DNA of 9,079 bases from Verrucomicrobiales bacterium (GTDB lineage: Bacteria > Verrucomicrobiota > Verrucomicrobiia > Verrucomicrobiales > DEV007). Below the pieces are notes generated by a model, which was given only the letters and a program-made list of their open reading frames with translations, ran no database searches and was not told where the DNA came from. Position numbers and translations under genes: made by a program. Positions 1 through 5,932 of the stretch are shown here, in pieces. Position 1 is the stretch's first letter, and each line of letters starts with the position of its first letter. Location: contig JALRFZ010000551.1 in NCBI GenBank assembly GCA_023253615.1, forward strand, positions 1-9,079, read 5' to 3'.

Positions 1-320
1 AGGGCGAAGGTCCAGAAATACATGAGCGACTGCGAGGCGCGGTGACGGGTCGCCACGGCGTAGGCTCCCAGCAGGTTCGCGAGATTGCAGAAATGGAGCG
101 GCAGCGATTCCGCCCACGAAAAACGACCGCCGAAAAGCCCGTAGCCGTTGCTCAGCACCCAGAAAACGAGGCATCCGCCGATGATCGCGGTCCGCACCCG
201 CTTCGCTAACGGCTCATGGCCGCGCGTTTTCCGTGCCAGATGGATCGTGAGGAGCACCGCGACGAGACAGACCCCGAGGCAGATCGCGTGGAGGGCGGAG
301 CCTTGGGTGAATTCCTTCAT
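1..320 (-). CDS. YwaF/TIGR02206-type integral membrane protein, C-terminus off the window
   Basis: Reading the minus strand from the ATG at 320 gives 106 complete codons with no stop before the left edge, so only the N-terminal part is present. Hydrophobic stretches lie at about residues 10-28 and 44-64, and a third begins near 78. The stretch SLPLHFCNLANLLGAYAV (about 72-89) closely resembles the conserved LPLHxCxL segment of the TIGR02206/YwaF family of multi-pass membrane proteins, whose function is unknown. It starts 9 bp after the stop of the AraC-type regulator on the same strand, so the two are probably co-transcribed and it may be a target or accessory of that regulator (inference). 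No Shine-Dalgarno sequence precedes the ATG; the bases just upstream are CCCCGGCG. The family call rests on this motif and the hydrophobicity pattern only. Confidence 0.72.
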   Translation of the reverse strand, partial: MKEFTQGSALHAICLGVCLVAVLLTIHLARKTRGHEPLAKRVRTAIIGGCLVFWVLSNGYGLFGGRFSWAESLPLHFCNLANLLGAYAVATRHRASQSLMYFWTFA

Positions 321-329
321 CGCCGGGGA

Positions 330-1154
330 TCAATAGAGCTGGCCTTTCCGGTAGGCGGCGGGGGAAACGCCCCGGTGTTGTTTCAGCATGCGACTGAAGT
401 AATAACGGTTCGGAAACCCACAGTTCTCAGCGACTTGCTCGATCGACTGATCGGTGTGCCGGAGGAGGTGGCAGGCCCGGTCGAGCCGGTAGCTGAGGAG
501 CACGCTCATGGGCGCGAGGCGCACCTGCGAACGGAAGAGGTGGTTCAGATTCCGCACGCTCACTCCCGCGGCGCGGGCCGCGTCGTCGGCGTTGATCCGG
601 CGGGCGAGATTCGCCTGGAGGAATTCCATCGCCTTGGTCACGCGCGGGTCGAGCTTCTGATCGGTCCAGGCGCGCGTCGGGAGTTTGCCGAGGGCGTGGA
701 TGACGAGGGAGGCCGATTCCCAGTTGTAGGGTTCGCCCTTCGCCGAGGCGAGGGAATCGAGGAATCCCTGCGCCACCGCATCGACCGGACTCGAATAGAT
801 CCCGGGCACCGAGAGCAAATCCGACCGGCCGAGGATGAAATGCACATACCACTTCGTGAAAGGCACCGGATTATGCGAGCTGAAGGCCGTCCGAGGCGGG
901 ATCAGGTAGAGATTGCCCGGCACCAGCTTGGTCTCCACGCCGTCGAATTTCACCACCGCCGATCCCTCCACCGGACAATAGAGCCGCCAGTAGGGATCGA
1001 TCAGTTGTTGCAGGTTCCACCGCTGCAGACGGATCTTTCGCGTCGCGAGGATCTCCAAGGAAATGCCGGGCAGCATCACTTCGCGTTCGCCGTGCACCTC
1101 GTGCGGCGAGCCTTCCGGAACCAGGCTGAAAAAGGACTCTCGCTTGTTGCTCAT
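330..1154 (-). CDS. AraC-family transcriptional regulator with N-terminal cupin-like sensor domain
   Basis: This 274-aa protein has the usual length for an AraC/XylS-type regulator. Residues about 30-108 look like a cupin sensor arm: EGSAVVKFDGVETKLVPGN is followed by YLIPPRTAF and KWYVHF. The C-terminal 100 residues carry the double helix-turn-helix. The first helix pair is about 187-209 (INADDAARAAGVSVRNLNHLF) and the second about 236-268, with the hallmark GFPNRYYFSRMLKQHRGVSP and a closing AAYRKGQ. Regulators of this shape usually bind a small ligand, often a sugar, in the cupin pocket and activate nearby genes; no ligand can be named here. It lies 120 bp downstream of the PBP1A stop and 9 bp upstream of the YwaF-like gene, all on the minus strand. 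No Shine-Dalgarno sequence is seen before the ATG at 1154. Confidence 0.93.
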   Translation of the reverse strand: MSNKRESFFSLVPEGSPHEVHGEREVMLPGISLEILATRKIRLQRWNLQQLIDPYWRLYCPVEGSAVVKFDGVETKLVPGNLYLIPPRTAFSSHNPVPFTKWYVHFILGRSDLLSVPGIYSSPVDAVAQGFLDSLASAKGEPYNWESASLVIHALGKLPTRAWTDQKLDPRVTKAMEFLQANLARRINADDAARAAGVSVRNLNHLFRSQVRLAPMSVLLSYRLDRACHLLRHTDQSIEQVAENCGFPNRYYFSRMLKQHRGVSPAAYRKGQLY

Positions 1155-1274
1155 TTGCGGCGTGTTGCGGAATGTGACAAATCCCGCTCCGCTTGTCGAG
1201 AGCGAATTGGAGCCATTCCAGCCGAGTCTGCCGGAATCGACACAGAAGAAACGGGAGCCGAAACGAATCCCTGC

Positions 1275-3392
1275 TCAACGCTGCGATCCGCCGAACAAAA
1301 AACGCCCCACGCCGCGGACAGCCCGGCCGAAGCCGCCCTCCGCCGGTTGCGCCACGGGATCGCCCGCGCCATTGACCGGCGAAGCGACGAGCATCCCGCC
1401 GCCACCGGTCGTGCCGCTGCGGGTGCCGGGGAGGCGCGCGGCGACGAAATTCGGACGAGTCTCGGCCGCCTTCATCACTTCCGTCCACACCGGCAGGGCG
1501 AGGGTGCTGCCGTAACCGCGCTCCATGATCTTCTTCGGGTGATCGAGGCCCACCCAAACGCCCGTGGTGAGCTTGTCGGTGTACCCGACAAACCACGCGT
1601 CGAGGTAGTCGTTCGTCGTGCCCGTCTTGCCGTAGGCCGGGGCCGCATAGCCGAGCTTGCGGGCCTCCGTCGCGGTCCCTTTGTCGAGCACATCCCCGAG
1701 GAGATCCGAGACAGTCCATGCCACCTTCGCGGGGAAGAGACGTTTCCCGGCATTCTCGTGTTCGTAGAGCACGGTCCCGTCGGACAGGGTGATTTTCGAG
1801 ATGAGGAAAGGGGAAAGATTCACCCCACCGGTGGCAAAGGTCGAGTAAGCGCTCGTCAGCGTGACGGGTGTCGATTCAAAGGCTCCGAGGGCGATCACCG
1901 GCGACCTCGGGATGTCGCCAAACTTCAACTCGTAGGCCAGTCCACGGATGTAGGGGATTCCCGCGATCTGGCTCACCCGCACCGACATCGTGTTGCGCGA
2001 ACTCACCAGCCCCACCGCGGCCGGCTGCATCCCGCGATAGGTGCCGTCGCTGTTCTGCGGCGACCAGTTGCCGATCTTCACGGGATCATCGCTCACCGGG
2101 GTGTTCGGCTGCAGGCCGCCCCGGTCGAAGGCGACCGCATACACGAAGGGCTTGAAGGTCGAGCCGACCTGGCGCCTCGCCTGGAAGGCGCGGTTGAAAG
2201 CGCTCTGACTGAAATCGCGACCGCCCACCAGCGCGACGATTCCTCCGGTCTGGTTGTCGAGACTCACGACGCAGCCCTGGAGATACTTGGTCGCCGTGCC
2301 GTCCTTGTGCGAGCTTCGCGGGGCGTGGGCATAACCGGGACGCTGTTCGATTGTCGTAAGATGGCGGTTCAGCTCGGATTGCGCCACCTTCTGTAGTTGC
2401 TCGTCGATCGTCGTGTGGATCCGCAGCCCGCCATTTTCAATGAGATGCGGGGCGAGGTAATCTTCCAGCAGATCAAAGACCGATTGGAGCGGATAGCTGC
2501 CCGTCGCCAGTCGCATCGCCGGGGGCCGCAGCGCGATCGTTTGTCCTTTTGCCGCGTCCGCTTCGGCTCGGGTCACGAGATCCGAGGCGACGAGACGATC
2601 CAGCACCTCGGCCTGGATGTCTTTCGAGTTTTCCATGCTGCGGAAGGGATTCAGGAGGCTCGGCCCGCGGATCACCCCGGCCAACATCGCGCCTTCGGCC
2701 AAAGTCAGGTCGGAGGCGGGTTTCATGAAATAGCCTTGGGCGGCCCGCTCGATCCCGTAGAGTCCGGAGCCGAAATAGACCCGGTTCATGTAGTAGGTGA
2801 GGATCTCCTCCTTCGAGTATTCGCGCTCCAGCCGGAACGCCAGGGCGGCCTCCATGATCTTGCGCTGCAGGCTCATCTCGCGCATCCCGTAGGTGTTGCG
2901 CGCGAGCTGCATCGTGATCGTCGAGGCCCCTTGGGCTTTTCCGCCCGACTTCACATTCGTCACCAGCGCACGCAGCACCCCGATCGGATCCACCCCGTGG
3001 TGGTCGTAGAAGCGGTTGTCCTCGCGGGCGAGGAGCGCCTTGATGAAATGGTCGGAGACCTGCGATGCCTTCACCGAGACCCGGTTCTCCCCGTGTCCCG
3101 CGACGTGTCCCATGAGAATGCCGTTCCGATCGTAAACGAGGGTGCGCTCGGGGATCTCCTTCACGAGGGCGAGGTCGAATTCCATCGCCCGTCGTCCATA
3201 GTGGACGACTCCGATCACCGCGACAAGGATCCCCAGAATCAGCCCGATCCGCATCAGCCGACCGAGTCGGCGGACCAGGGAAGGGCCCTTCTTGCGACGT
3301 CTTTTGGAGCGCGATTTTTCGCCAGGGAGGGCCGCTAGCGGCCCCTTCGAGGACGAATGGGAGGATGAGGAGGAAGATCTACGGCGTGCCAT
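1275..3392 (-). CDS. Class A penicillin-binding protein 1A (bifunctional transglycosylase/transpeptidase)
   Basis: This 705-aa enzyme polymerises and crosslinks peptidoglycan on the outer face of the inner membrane. A Ser-rich, then Arg/Lys-rich cytoplasmic tail (1-48) precedes one transmembrane helix (about 49-64). The GT51 glycosyltransferase domain (about 85-250) shows REDNRFYDHHGVD with catalytic Glu124, GASTITMQLARN, and RKIMEAALAFRLE with the second Glu181. The transpeptidase domain (about 370-645) has all three motifs: STFK with nucleophile Ser411 and Lys414, SRN at 465-467 and KTGT at 589-592. A Gly/Ser-rich tail follows (655-705). The reading frame is open for 127 codons upstream of 3392, but that part translates an 8-bp intergenic repeat as VVEWWSGG units. 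MARRR at 3392, followed by the basic tail and membrane anchor, is therefore the sensible start. The name mrcA/ponA is possible but not assigned. Confidence 0.96.
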   Translation of the reverse strand: MARRRSSSSSSHSSSKGPLAALPGEKSRSKRRRKKGPSLVRRLGRLMRIGLILGILVAVIGVVHYGRRAMEFDLALVKEIPERTLVYDRNGILMGHVAGHGENRVSVKASQVSDHFIKALLAREDNRFYDHHGVDPIGVLRALVTNVKSGGKAQGASTITMQLARNTYGMREMSLQRKIMEAALAFRLEREYSKEEILTYYMNRVYFGSGLYGIERAAQGYFMKPASDLTLAEGAMLAGVIRGPSLLNPFRSMENSKDIQAEVLDRLVASDLVTRAEADAAKGQTIALRPPAMRLATGSYPLQSVFDLLEDYLAPHLIENGGLRIHTTIDEQLQKVAQSELNRHLTTIEQRPGYAHAPRSSHKDGTATKYLQGCVVSLDNQTGGIVALVGGRDFSQSAFNRAFQARRQVGSTFKPFVYAVAFDRGGLQPNTPVSDDPVKIGNWSPQNSDGTYRGMQPAAVGLVSSRNTMSVRVSQIAGIPYIRGLAYELKFGDIPRSPVIALGAFESTPVTLTSAYSTFATGGVNLSPFLISKITLSDGTVLYEHENAGKRLFPAKVAWTVSDLLGDVLDKGTATEARKLGYAAPAYGKTGTTNDYLDAWFVGYTDKLTTGVWVGLDHPKKIMERGYGSTLALPVWTEVMKAAETRPNFVAARLPGTRSGTTGGGGMLVASPVNGAGDPVAQPAEGGFGRAVRGVGRFLFGGSQR

Positions 3393-3403
3393 GGTAATTC
3401 TTA

Positions 3404-3432
3404 ACAATACCGGATATTCTGGATTTTGCCAG
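3404..3432 (-). promoter_or_regulatory. Candidate sigma-70 promoter of the PBP1A gene
   Basis: On the minus strand CTGGCA (3427-3432) and TATTGT (3404-3409) are separated by exactly 17 bases. Each box matches four of six consensus bases. Only 11 bases separate the -10 box from the ATG at 3392, so a start 6-7 bases downstream of the box would give a leader of roughly 4-5 nt, almost leaderless. This agrees with the missing Shine-Dalgarno sequence. The match is moderate and was found by eye. Confidence 0.4.
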
Positions 3433-3464
3433 CGGGAAGAGGGGCGATGGCGGATTGGAGAAAT

Positions 3465-3481
3465 GGAGTGGGGGAGTGATG
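3465..3481. repeat. Degenerate inverted copy of two repeat units
   Basis: The 17 bases GGAGTGGGGGAGTGATG match the reverse complement of the tandem repeat (GGAGTGGTGGAGTGGTG) at 15 positions. It lies 67 bp before the perfect array in opposite orientation, so a transcript or single strand across the region could fold it onto any register of the array. Confidence 0.6.
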
Positions 3482-3548
3482 AATTGTGCCGAGAAGTGAA
3501 TGGGGAAGGGGATTCGTTGGCCTCCGCGAATCTGCTGCAAGACCGCCG

Positions 3549-3624
3549 CACCACTCCACCACTCCACCACTCCACCACTCCACCACTCCACCACTCCACC
3601 ACTCCACCACTCCACCACTCCACC
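3549..3624. repeat. 8-bp tandem repeat, nine perfect copies of CACCACTC plus four bases
   Basis: Nine uninterrupted, identical copies of CACCACTC run from 3549 to 3620, followed by CACC (3621-3624) before the sequence diverges. The tract is strongly strand-asymmetric, with C, A and T only on the plus strand. Because eight is not a multiple of three, every frame through it is open and codes for a permuted eight-residue unit. The perfect identity suggests recent slippage or expansion. It ends 56 bp before the DUF2007 start and lies 156 bp upstream of the PBP1A start. Confidence 0.97.
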
Positions 3625-3680
3625 GCCCCGCCGGGCGCGAAATCCCTTTGCCAACGCCGCACGCCGGGCGAGCGTTCGGC

Positions 3681-4031
3681 ATGATCGAGCTTCTCCGTGA
3701 ACCCGACACCGCCAGGATGGGCCTGCTCCGTTCGATCCTCGAGAGCCGTGGCATCCCGACGAGCATCCGGCACGAGCGCGAGTATGATGTCCTCGGCAGT
3801 TCCCGCTTCGATCTACCCAAATACTGGCCCGCTCTGGGGATTCTCCGGGAGGAAGATCACGCCACCGCCTTGGCGATTCTCGCGGAAGTGGCCACCATCG
3901 ACGAAGCTCGTTCCGCCGAGGAGATTTCTTGTCCCGCCTGCGGCGAGAGCAATCCGGGGAATTTTGAGATCTGTTGGGATTGTGGGACGGGAATTTCCCC
4001 TGATTCGGAGGATCCAGATCCGCGGAAATGA
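3681..4031 (+). CDS. DUF2007-type protein with C-terminal zinc ribbon
   Basis: This 116-aa cytoplasmic protein has two parts. Residues 1-72 (starting MIELLREPDTARMGLLRSIL, then ESRGIPTSIR) follow the pattern of DUF2007, a small alpha/beta domain annotated as a putative signal-transducing domain. Residues 84-102 form a compact zinc-ribbon-like motif, CPAC-x10-CWDCG, with Cys84, Cys87, Cys98 and Cys101. An acidic tail follows. The start at 3681 was chosen because DUF2007 proteins begin with this MxxLL stretch; the frame is open further upstream only because it crosses the 8-bp repeat. The gene is alone on its strand, divergent from PBP1A and convergent with the porin. Its molecular role is unknown. 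Proteins of this build may sense a ligand or bind protein or nucleic acid through the ribbon (inference). Confidence 0.85.
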   Translation: MIELLREPDTARMGLLRSILESRGIPTSIRHEREYDVLGSSRFDLPKYWPALGILREEDHATALAILAEVATIDEARSAEEISCPACGESNPGNFEICWDCGTGISPDSEDPDPRK

Positions 4032-4035
4032 TCGA

Positions 4036-4057
4036 GGCGGGACCTCTTGGTCCCGCC
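4036..4057. terminator. Perfect 9-bp hairpin after the DUF2007 gene
   Basis: GGCGGGACC (4036-4044), the loop TCTT and GGTCCCGCC (4049-4057) form a perfect GC-rich 9-bp stem starting 5 bases after the stop codon at 4031. No run of T follows on the plus strand (CCTTCAAG), so it is not a classic intrinsic terminator. A transcript-end or mRNA-stabilising hairpin shared by the two convergent genes is the likely role. Confidence 0.7.
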
Positions 4058-4079
4058 CCTTCAAGCGAAGAAATCGCCG

Positions 4080-4103
4080 TCTGGTGGCGGTGTCGCCAGC
4101 AGA
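4080..4103 (-). terminator. Candidate terminator hairpin of the porin gene
   Basis: On the minus strand the outer TCTG/CAGA arms and an inner TGGCG/CGCCA stem around a four-base loop form a hairpin with one G-G (C-C on minus) mismatch. It lies 13 bases after the porin stop at 4117. The minus strand then continues with ACGGCGATTTCTTCG, which is moderately T-rich. It resembles a weak intrinsic terminator. Confidence 0.45.
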
Positions 4104-4116
4104 ATCGGGAAGGGGA

Positions 4117-5265
4117 TCACCAATGGGTGCGGATCCCGAGAAGCCAGGAACTGTTCTCGTAGTCGGAGGTGGTGCCGCCGAGACGTTCCTCCTGTGCCCA
4201 TTCGTAGCCACCCTGGACGCGCAGTTTCGTTCCGCAGATCTCGTAATTGAGACCGACGAAGAAGGTGCTGAGTCCGTCGACTTCGGGACGAGAGGCGAAC
4301 TGTTGGGGACGTCCGATGCGACCATCGCTGAGATAGGCGTAGCGGGTCACCTGGAAGCCATGGAAGTCGTCACCCGGCGAGAGACGACCATCCTGACGGT
4401 CGAGCCCCGCGGTGAAGTCCGTATTGAGGCCAAATCGGCCCCATTTGGATTCGTTGCCCAAGGCAAACACGTTTCCATAGGGTGAGCCTCCGAAGATCTC
4501 GGCCGTGCTCCGTTCTTGGTCGACATACTGATAGTCGAAGAAGAGGGTCGTGGACTCGTCCAGTTCGTGGTTCGCCCGGTAGGTGATGGAGGCACTCGCG
4601 TCTTCGGAGAAAGCCCAGGCGAAATCGTCCTCGAGCGCCGTGCTCCAGAGACCGATCTCATGGTTGGGGCCGAGTCCCGTAAACCCTACCGCCGCGCCCA
4701 AGAGCTTCTGTGAAAGTATGTTCTGCGTGAGGATGGAACGCTCATACGGGATGATCGTGTTCGACGAACACCGGTATTCACTCAGGATCAGCTGCTTCTG
4801 TTTCCCGACGGTGATGTGAAAATCATCCGACGGCACCCACTTGATGAAGAATTCGTCAAGGTTGTCGACAAAACGGTTCCCGTCGAAGTGCTGCGACGTG
4901 TCCAGATTGTAGATGTTCTGCAGGGTGAAATCATTCGCCAGCTTTGCGACGAAACCGGCGCGGAAGCGGCGATGATCCCAAAGCGCGTCATCACCGCCTC
5001 CCGGATACTCGTCCTCGGTGTCGATGAATCCGCCATGGTAGCGGCCGGTGAACCTCAGGCTCTTTAGAAACCCGTCTCCTTCATGGAGAGTGGTGTGACC
5101 GAAGAGATCGCAGAAGGTGGAAGGCTCGATCGGAGACTTGTCGTCGATGATGGCTTTGCCCGGGTCGCCGGCGAAGAGCGGAGCCCCGGCGACGGGAGCC
5201 GGGACCGCCATGCCAACGACCGATTTCTTGACGACCGATTTCTTGAATCGGCTTGAGGATAACAT
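4117..5265 (-). CDS. Outer-membrane porin, phosphate-selective OprO/OprP-like
   Basis: This 382-aa protein starts with a signal-peptide-like N-terminus: basic residues FKKSVVKKSVV (7-17), then a short hydrophobic Ala/Val/Pro stretch ending near AGAPLFAG (26-33). The mature part alternates aromatic and polar residues as in beta-barrel strands and ends in GIRTHW, an aromatic C-terminal residue typical of outer-membrane barrels. The segments WDHRRFRAGFVAKLANDFTL (96-115), DEFFIKWVPSDDFHITVGKQ (137-156) and YERSILTQ (174-181) follow the conserved layout of the OprP/OprO porin family. Such porins let small anions or other nutrients across the outer membrane; the substrate cannot be read here. It is divergent from the YezD-like operon across 395 bp, so joint regulation is possible. 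No Shine-Dalgarno sequence precedes the start. Met19 is an alternative start but would lose the basic n-region. Confidence 0.83.
   Translation of the reverse strand: MLSSSRFKKSVVKKSVVGMAVPAPVAGAPLFAGDPGKAIIDDKSPIEPSTFCDLFGHTTLHEGDGFLKSLRFTGRYHGGFIDTEDEYPGGGDDALWDHRRFRAGFVAKLANDFTLQNIYNLDTSQHFDGNRFVDNLDEFFIKWVPSDDFHITVGKQKQLILSEYRCSSNTIIPYERSILTQNILSQKLLGAAVGFTGLGPNHEIGLWSTALEDDFAWAFSEDASASITYRANHELDESTTLFFDYQYVDQERSTAEIFGGSPYGNVFALGNESKWGRFGLNTDFTAGLDRQDGRLSPGDDFHGFQVTRYAYLSDGRIGRPQQFASRPEVDGLSTFFVGLNYEICGTKLRVQGGYEWAQEERLGGTTSDYENSSWLLGIRTHW
5216..5245. repeat. 15-bp perfect tandem duplication inside the porin signal peptide
   Basis: ACGACCGATTTCTTG occurs twice back to back (5216-5230 and 5231-5245) with no mismatch. 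On the minus strand it is in frame and encodes the doubled KKSVV in the positively charged n-region of the porin signal peptide, adding two lysines. Confidence 0.95.
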
Positions 5266-5570
5266 GCGGAACTGAGGAGTTGATTGTTCAACCCGTGGAA
5301 CCCGCGCTGATGCGGGGACGGTGCGGTTAAGCGATCCTTGGCTCCTTGTGTCCGGTCACGGTGGATCTCCGACTGCGGGAGAGTGGGTTCCCGAGAGGGG
5401 AATGCAAGCGTTTTGTCACGATCTCTTGTTTCGTACCCGGGGAGCGGAATCCCCCACCATGGCTTTCGCAGGACCTCGGGGAGGTGATGTGGAAGTCCGG
5501 CCTTCAGGAATCCAGGGCGATTCAACTCCGTGCCGGGTTCATTTGTTCCGATGTATCTGGAATTTTTTGA

Positions 5571-5597
5571 ATGTTGATTTGACAGATGTAGATTGAA
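5571..5597 (+). promoter_or_regulatory. Direct repeats overlapping the -35 box, possible operator
   Basis: ATGTTGATTTGA (5571-5582) and ATGTAGATTGAA (5586-5597) are similar 12-mers whose starts are 15 bases apart. The first overlaps the -35 box and the second fills the spacer of the promoter. Such an arrangement would suit a repressor, but the similarity could also reflect the AT-rich composition. Confidence 0.3.
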
Positions 5598-5607
5598 CGT
5601 ATATACT
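5579..5607 (+). promoter_or_regulatory. Near-consensus sigma-70 promoter for the YezD operon
   Basis: TTGACA (5579-5584) is a perfect -35 box. It is followed after exactly 17 bases by TATACT (5602-5607), which matches five of six -10 bases. It sits in the most AT-rich stretch of the window and points toward the five-gene plus-strand block. A start near 5614 would give a leader of about 47 nt before the ATG at 5661. This is the strongest promoter signal in the window. Confidence 0.85.
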
Positions 5608-5660
5608 CCACATGTTGCCATTCAGCGTCTGAACGGCGCGCGTCCACTCAACTTCTTCCC

Positions 5661-5876
5661 ATGCCGCTTTCCATGTCCGCTCCCGAATCCTCCTCCTCCA
5701 CCGATCCCGAAATCGCCGCCTGGCTCCAGGTGGTCGAGCGCAAGGTAAGCGCCCTCCGTTTTGGCTCCGTGCAGATCGTCGTCCACGAGGGGCGGGTGAC
5801 GCAGATCGAGAGCACCGAAAAATTCCGCTTCCAATCCCGTCCCGGTGGCGACAGCGGATCAAAAGACCCCGAGTGA
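5661..5876 (+). CDS. YezD-like small protein (DUF2292)
   Basis: This 71-aa protein matches the DUF2292/YezD family in its core, residues 17-58: EIAAWLQVVERKVSALRFGS then VQIVVHEGRVTQIESTEKFRF. The central LRFGSVQIVVHEGRVxQIE pattern is the family signature. A Ser-rich N-terminus and a polar C-terminus flank it. No signal peptide or membrane segment is present, so it is probably cytoplasmic. The biochemical role is unknown. My recollection is that such genes often lie beside sulfur-acquisition genes, but none is recognisable here. It is the first gene after the strong promoter at 5579-5607. An in-frame ATG at 5673 is an alternative start (MSAPES), and neither start has a Shine-Dalgarno sequence. 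Confidence 0.85.
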   Translation: MPLSMSAPESSSSTDPEIAAWLQVVERKVSALRFGSVQIVVHEGRVTQIESTEKFRFQSRPGGDSGSKDPE

Positions 5877-5932
5877 ACCATTTCCCTGAGAGATCCCTTC
5901 TCCGTCAGACAACCAAACCCAATCCCAACATC

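Larger units (their letters stand above)
3393..3680. other. Divergent intergenic region between PBP1A and the DUF2007 gene
   Basis: These 288 bp separate two divergent genes. The region holds the candidate PBP1A promoter, a degenerate minus-oriented copy of the repeat unit (3465-3481), a 68-bp unassigned stretch and the 8-bp tandem repeat (3549-3624). A further 56 bp lead to the DUF2007 ATG. Open frames crossing it on both strands encode only low-complexity HHSTTPPL or VVEWWSGG units from the repeat and are not considered genes. No clear promoter for the plus-strand gene was found. Confidence 0.6.
5266..5660. other. 395-bp divergent intergenic region between porin and YezD operon
   Basis: No convincing gene lies here; the open frames on both strands have no recognisable protein features. 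The left part, which would be the porin leader on the minus strand, holds four short stem-loops: stems CCCGC/GCGGG near 5298-5313, TCTCC/GGAGA near 5366-5382, TTCCC/GGGAA at 5388-5402 and GGGGA/TCCCC at 5439-5454. The right part turns AT-rich (about 5550-5615) and contains the plus-strand promoter and two direct repeats. I compared the leader with SAM-I riboswitch hallmarks from memory and saw no match. No clear minus-strand promoter was identified. Confidence 0.6.

Noticed and set aside
1155..1274. Promoter for the AraC gene (TCGACA-N17-CACATT on the minus strand)
   Set aside because: The -10 box matches only three of six consensus bases, and the gene may simply be read through from PBP1A.
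216..3338. Two long plus-strand open frames (216-2396 and 2397-3338) opposite PBP1A and the AraC gene
   Set aside because: They are antisense shadows of well-supported minus-strand genes in GC-rich DNA. They are rich in Arg, His and Gly and show no recognisable domain.
3549..3624. CRISPR array
   Set aside because: The units are 8 bp with no spacers; it is a simple tandem repeat.
3486..3680. In-frame upstream extension of the DUF2007 protein through the repeat
   Set aside because: It encodes low-complexity HHSTTPPL units, and the domain begins cleanly at the ATG at 3681.
3393..3773. In-frame 127-codon N-terminal extension of PBP1A reaching 3773
   Set aside because: It translates the 8-bp repeat as VVEWWSGG units and overlaps the start of the DUF2007 gene. 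The natural PBP start, with a basic tail and then a membrane anchor, is at 3392.
5266..5460. SAM riboswitch upstream of the porin
   Set aside because: The AAGAGA and AACCC fragments on the minus strand are reminiscent of SAM-I, but the GGTGGAGGGACTGGCCC core is absent and the stems do not match its layout.
5064..5621. 185-codon minus-strand frame upstream of and overlapping the porin start
   Set aside because: It overlaps the porin N-terminus in another frame, shows no domain and crosses the strong promoter region.
5873..5932. GTG start at 5873 for the M14-like protein, overlapping the YezD stop
   Set aside because: The added 20 residues look like untranslated spacer and the ATG at 5933 starts a normal-looking protein, but the GTG cannot be fully excluded.
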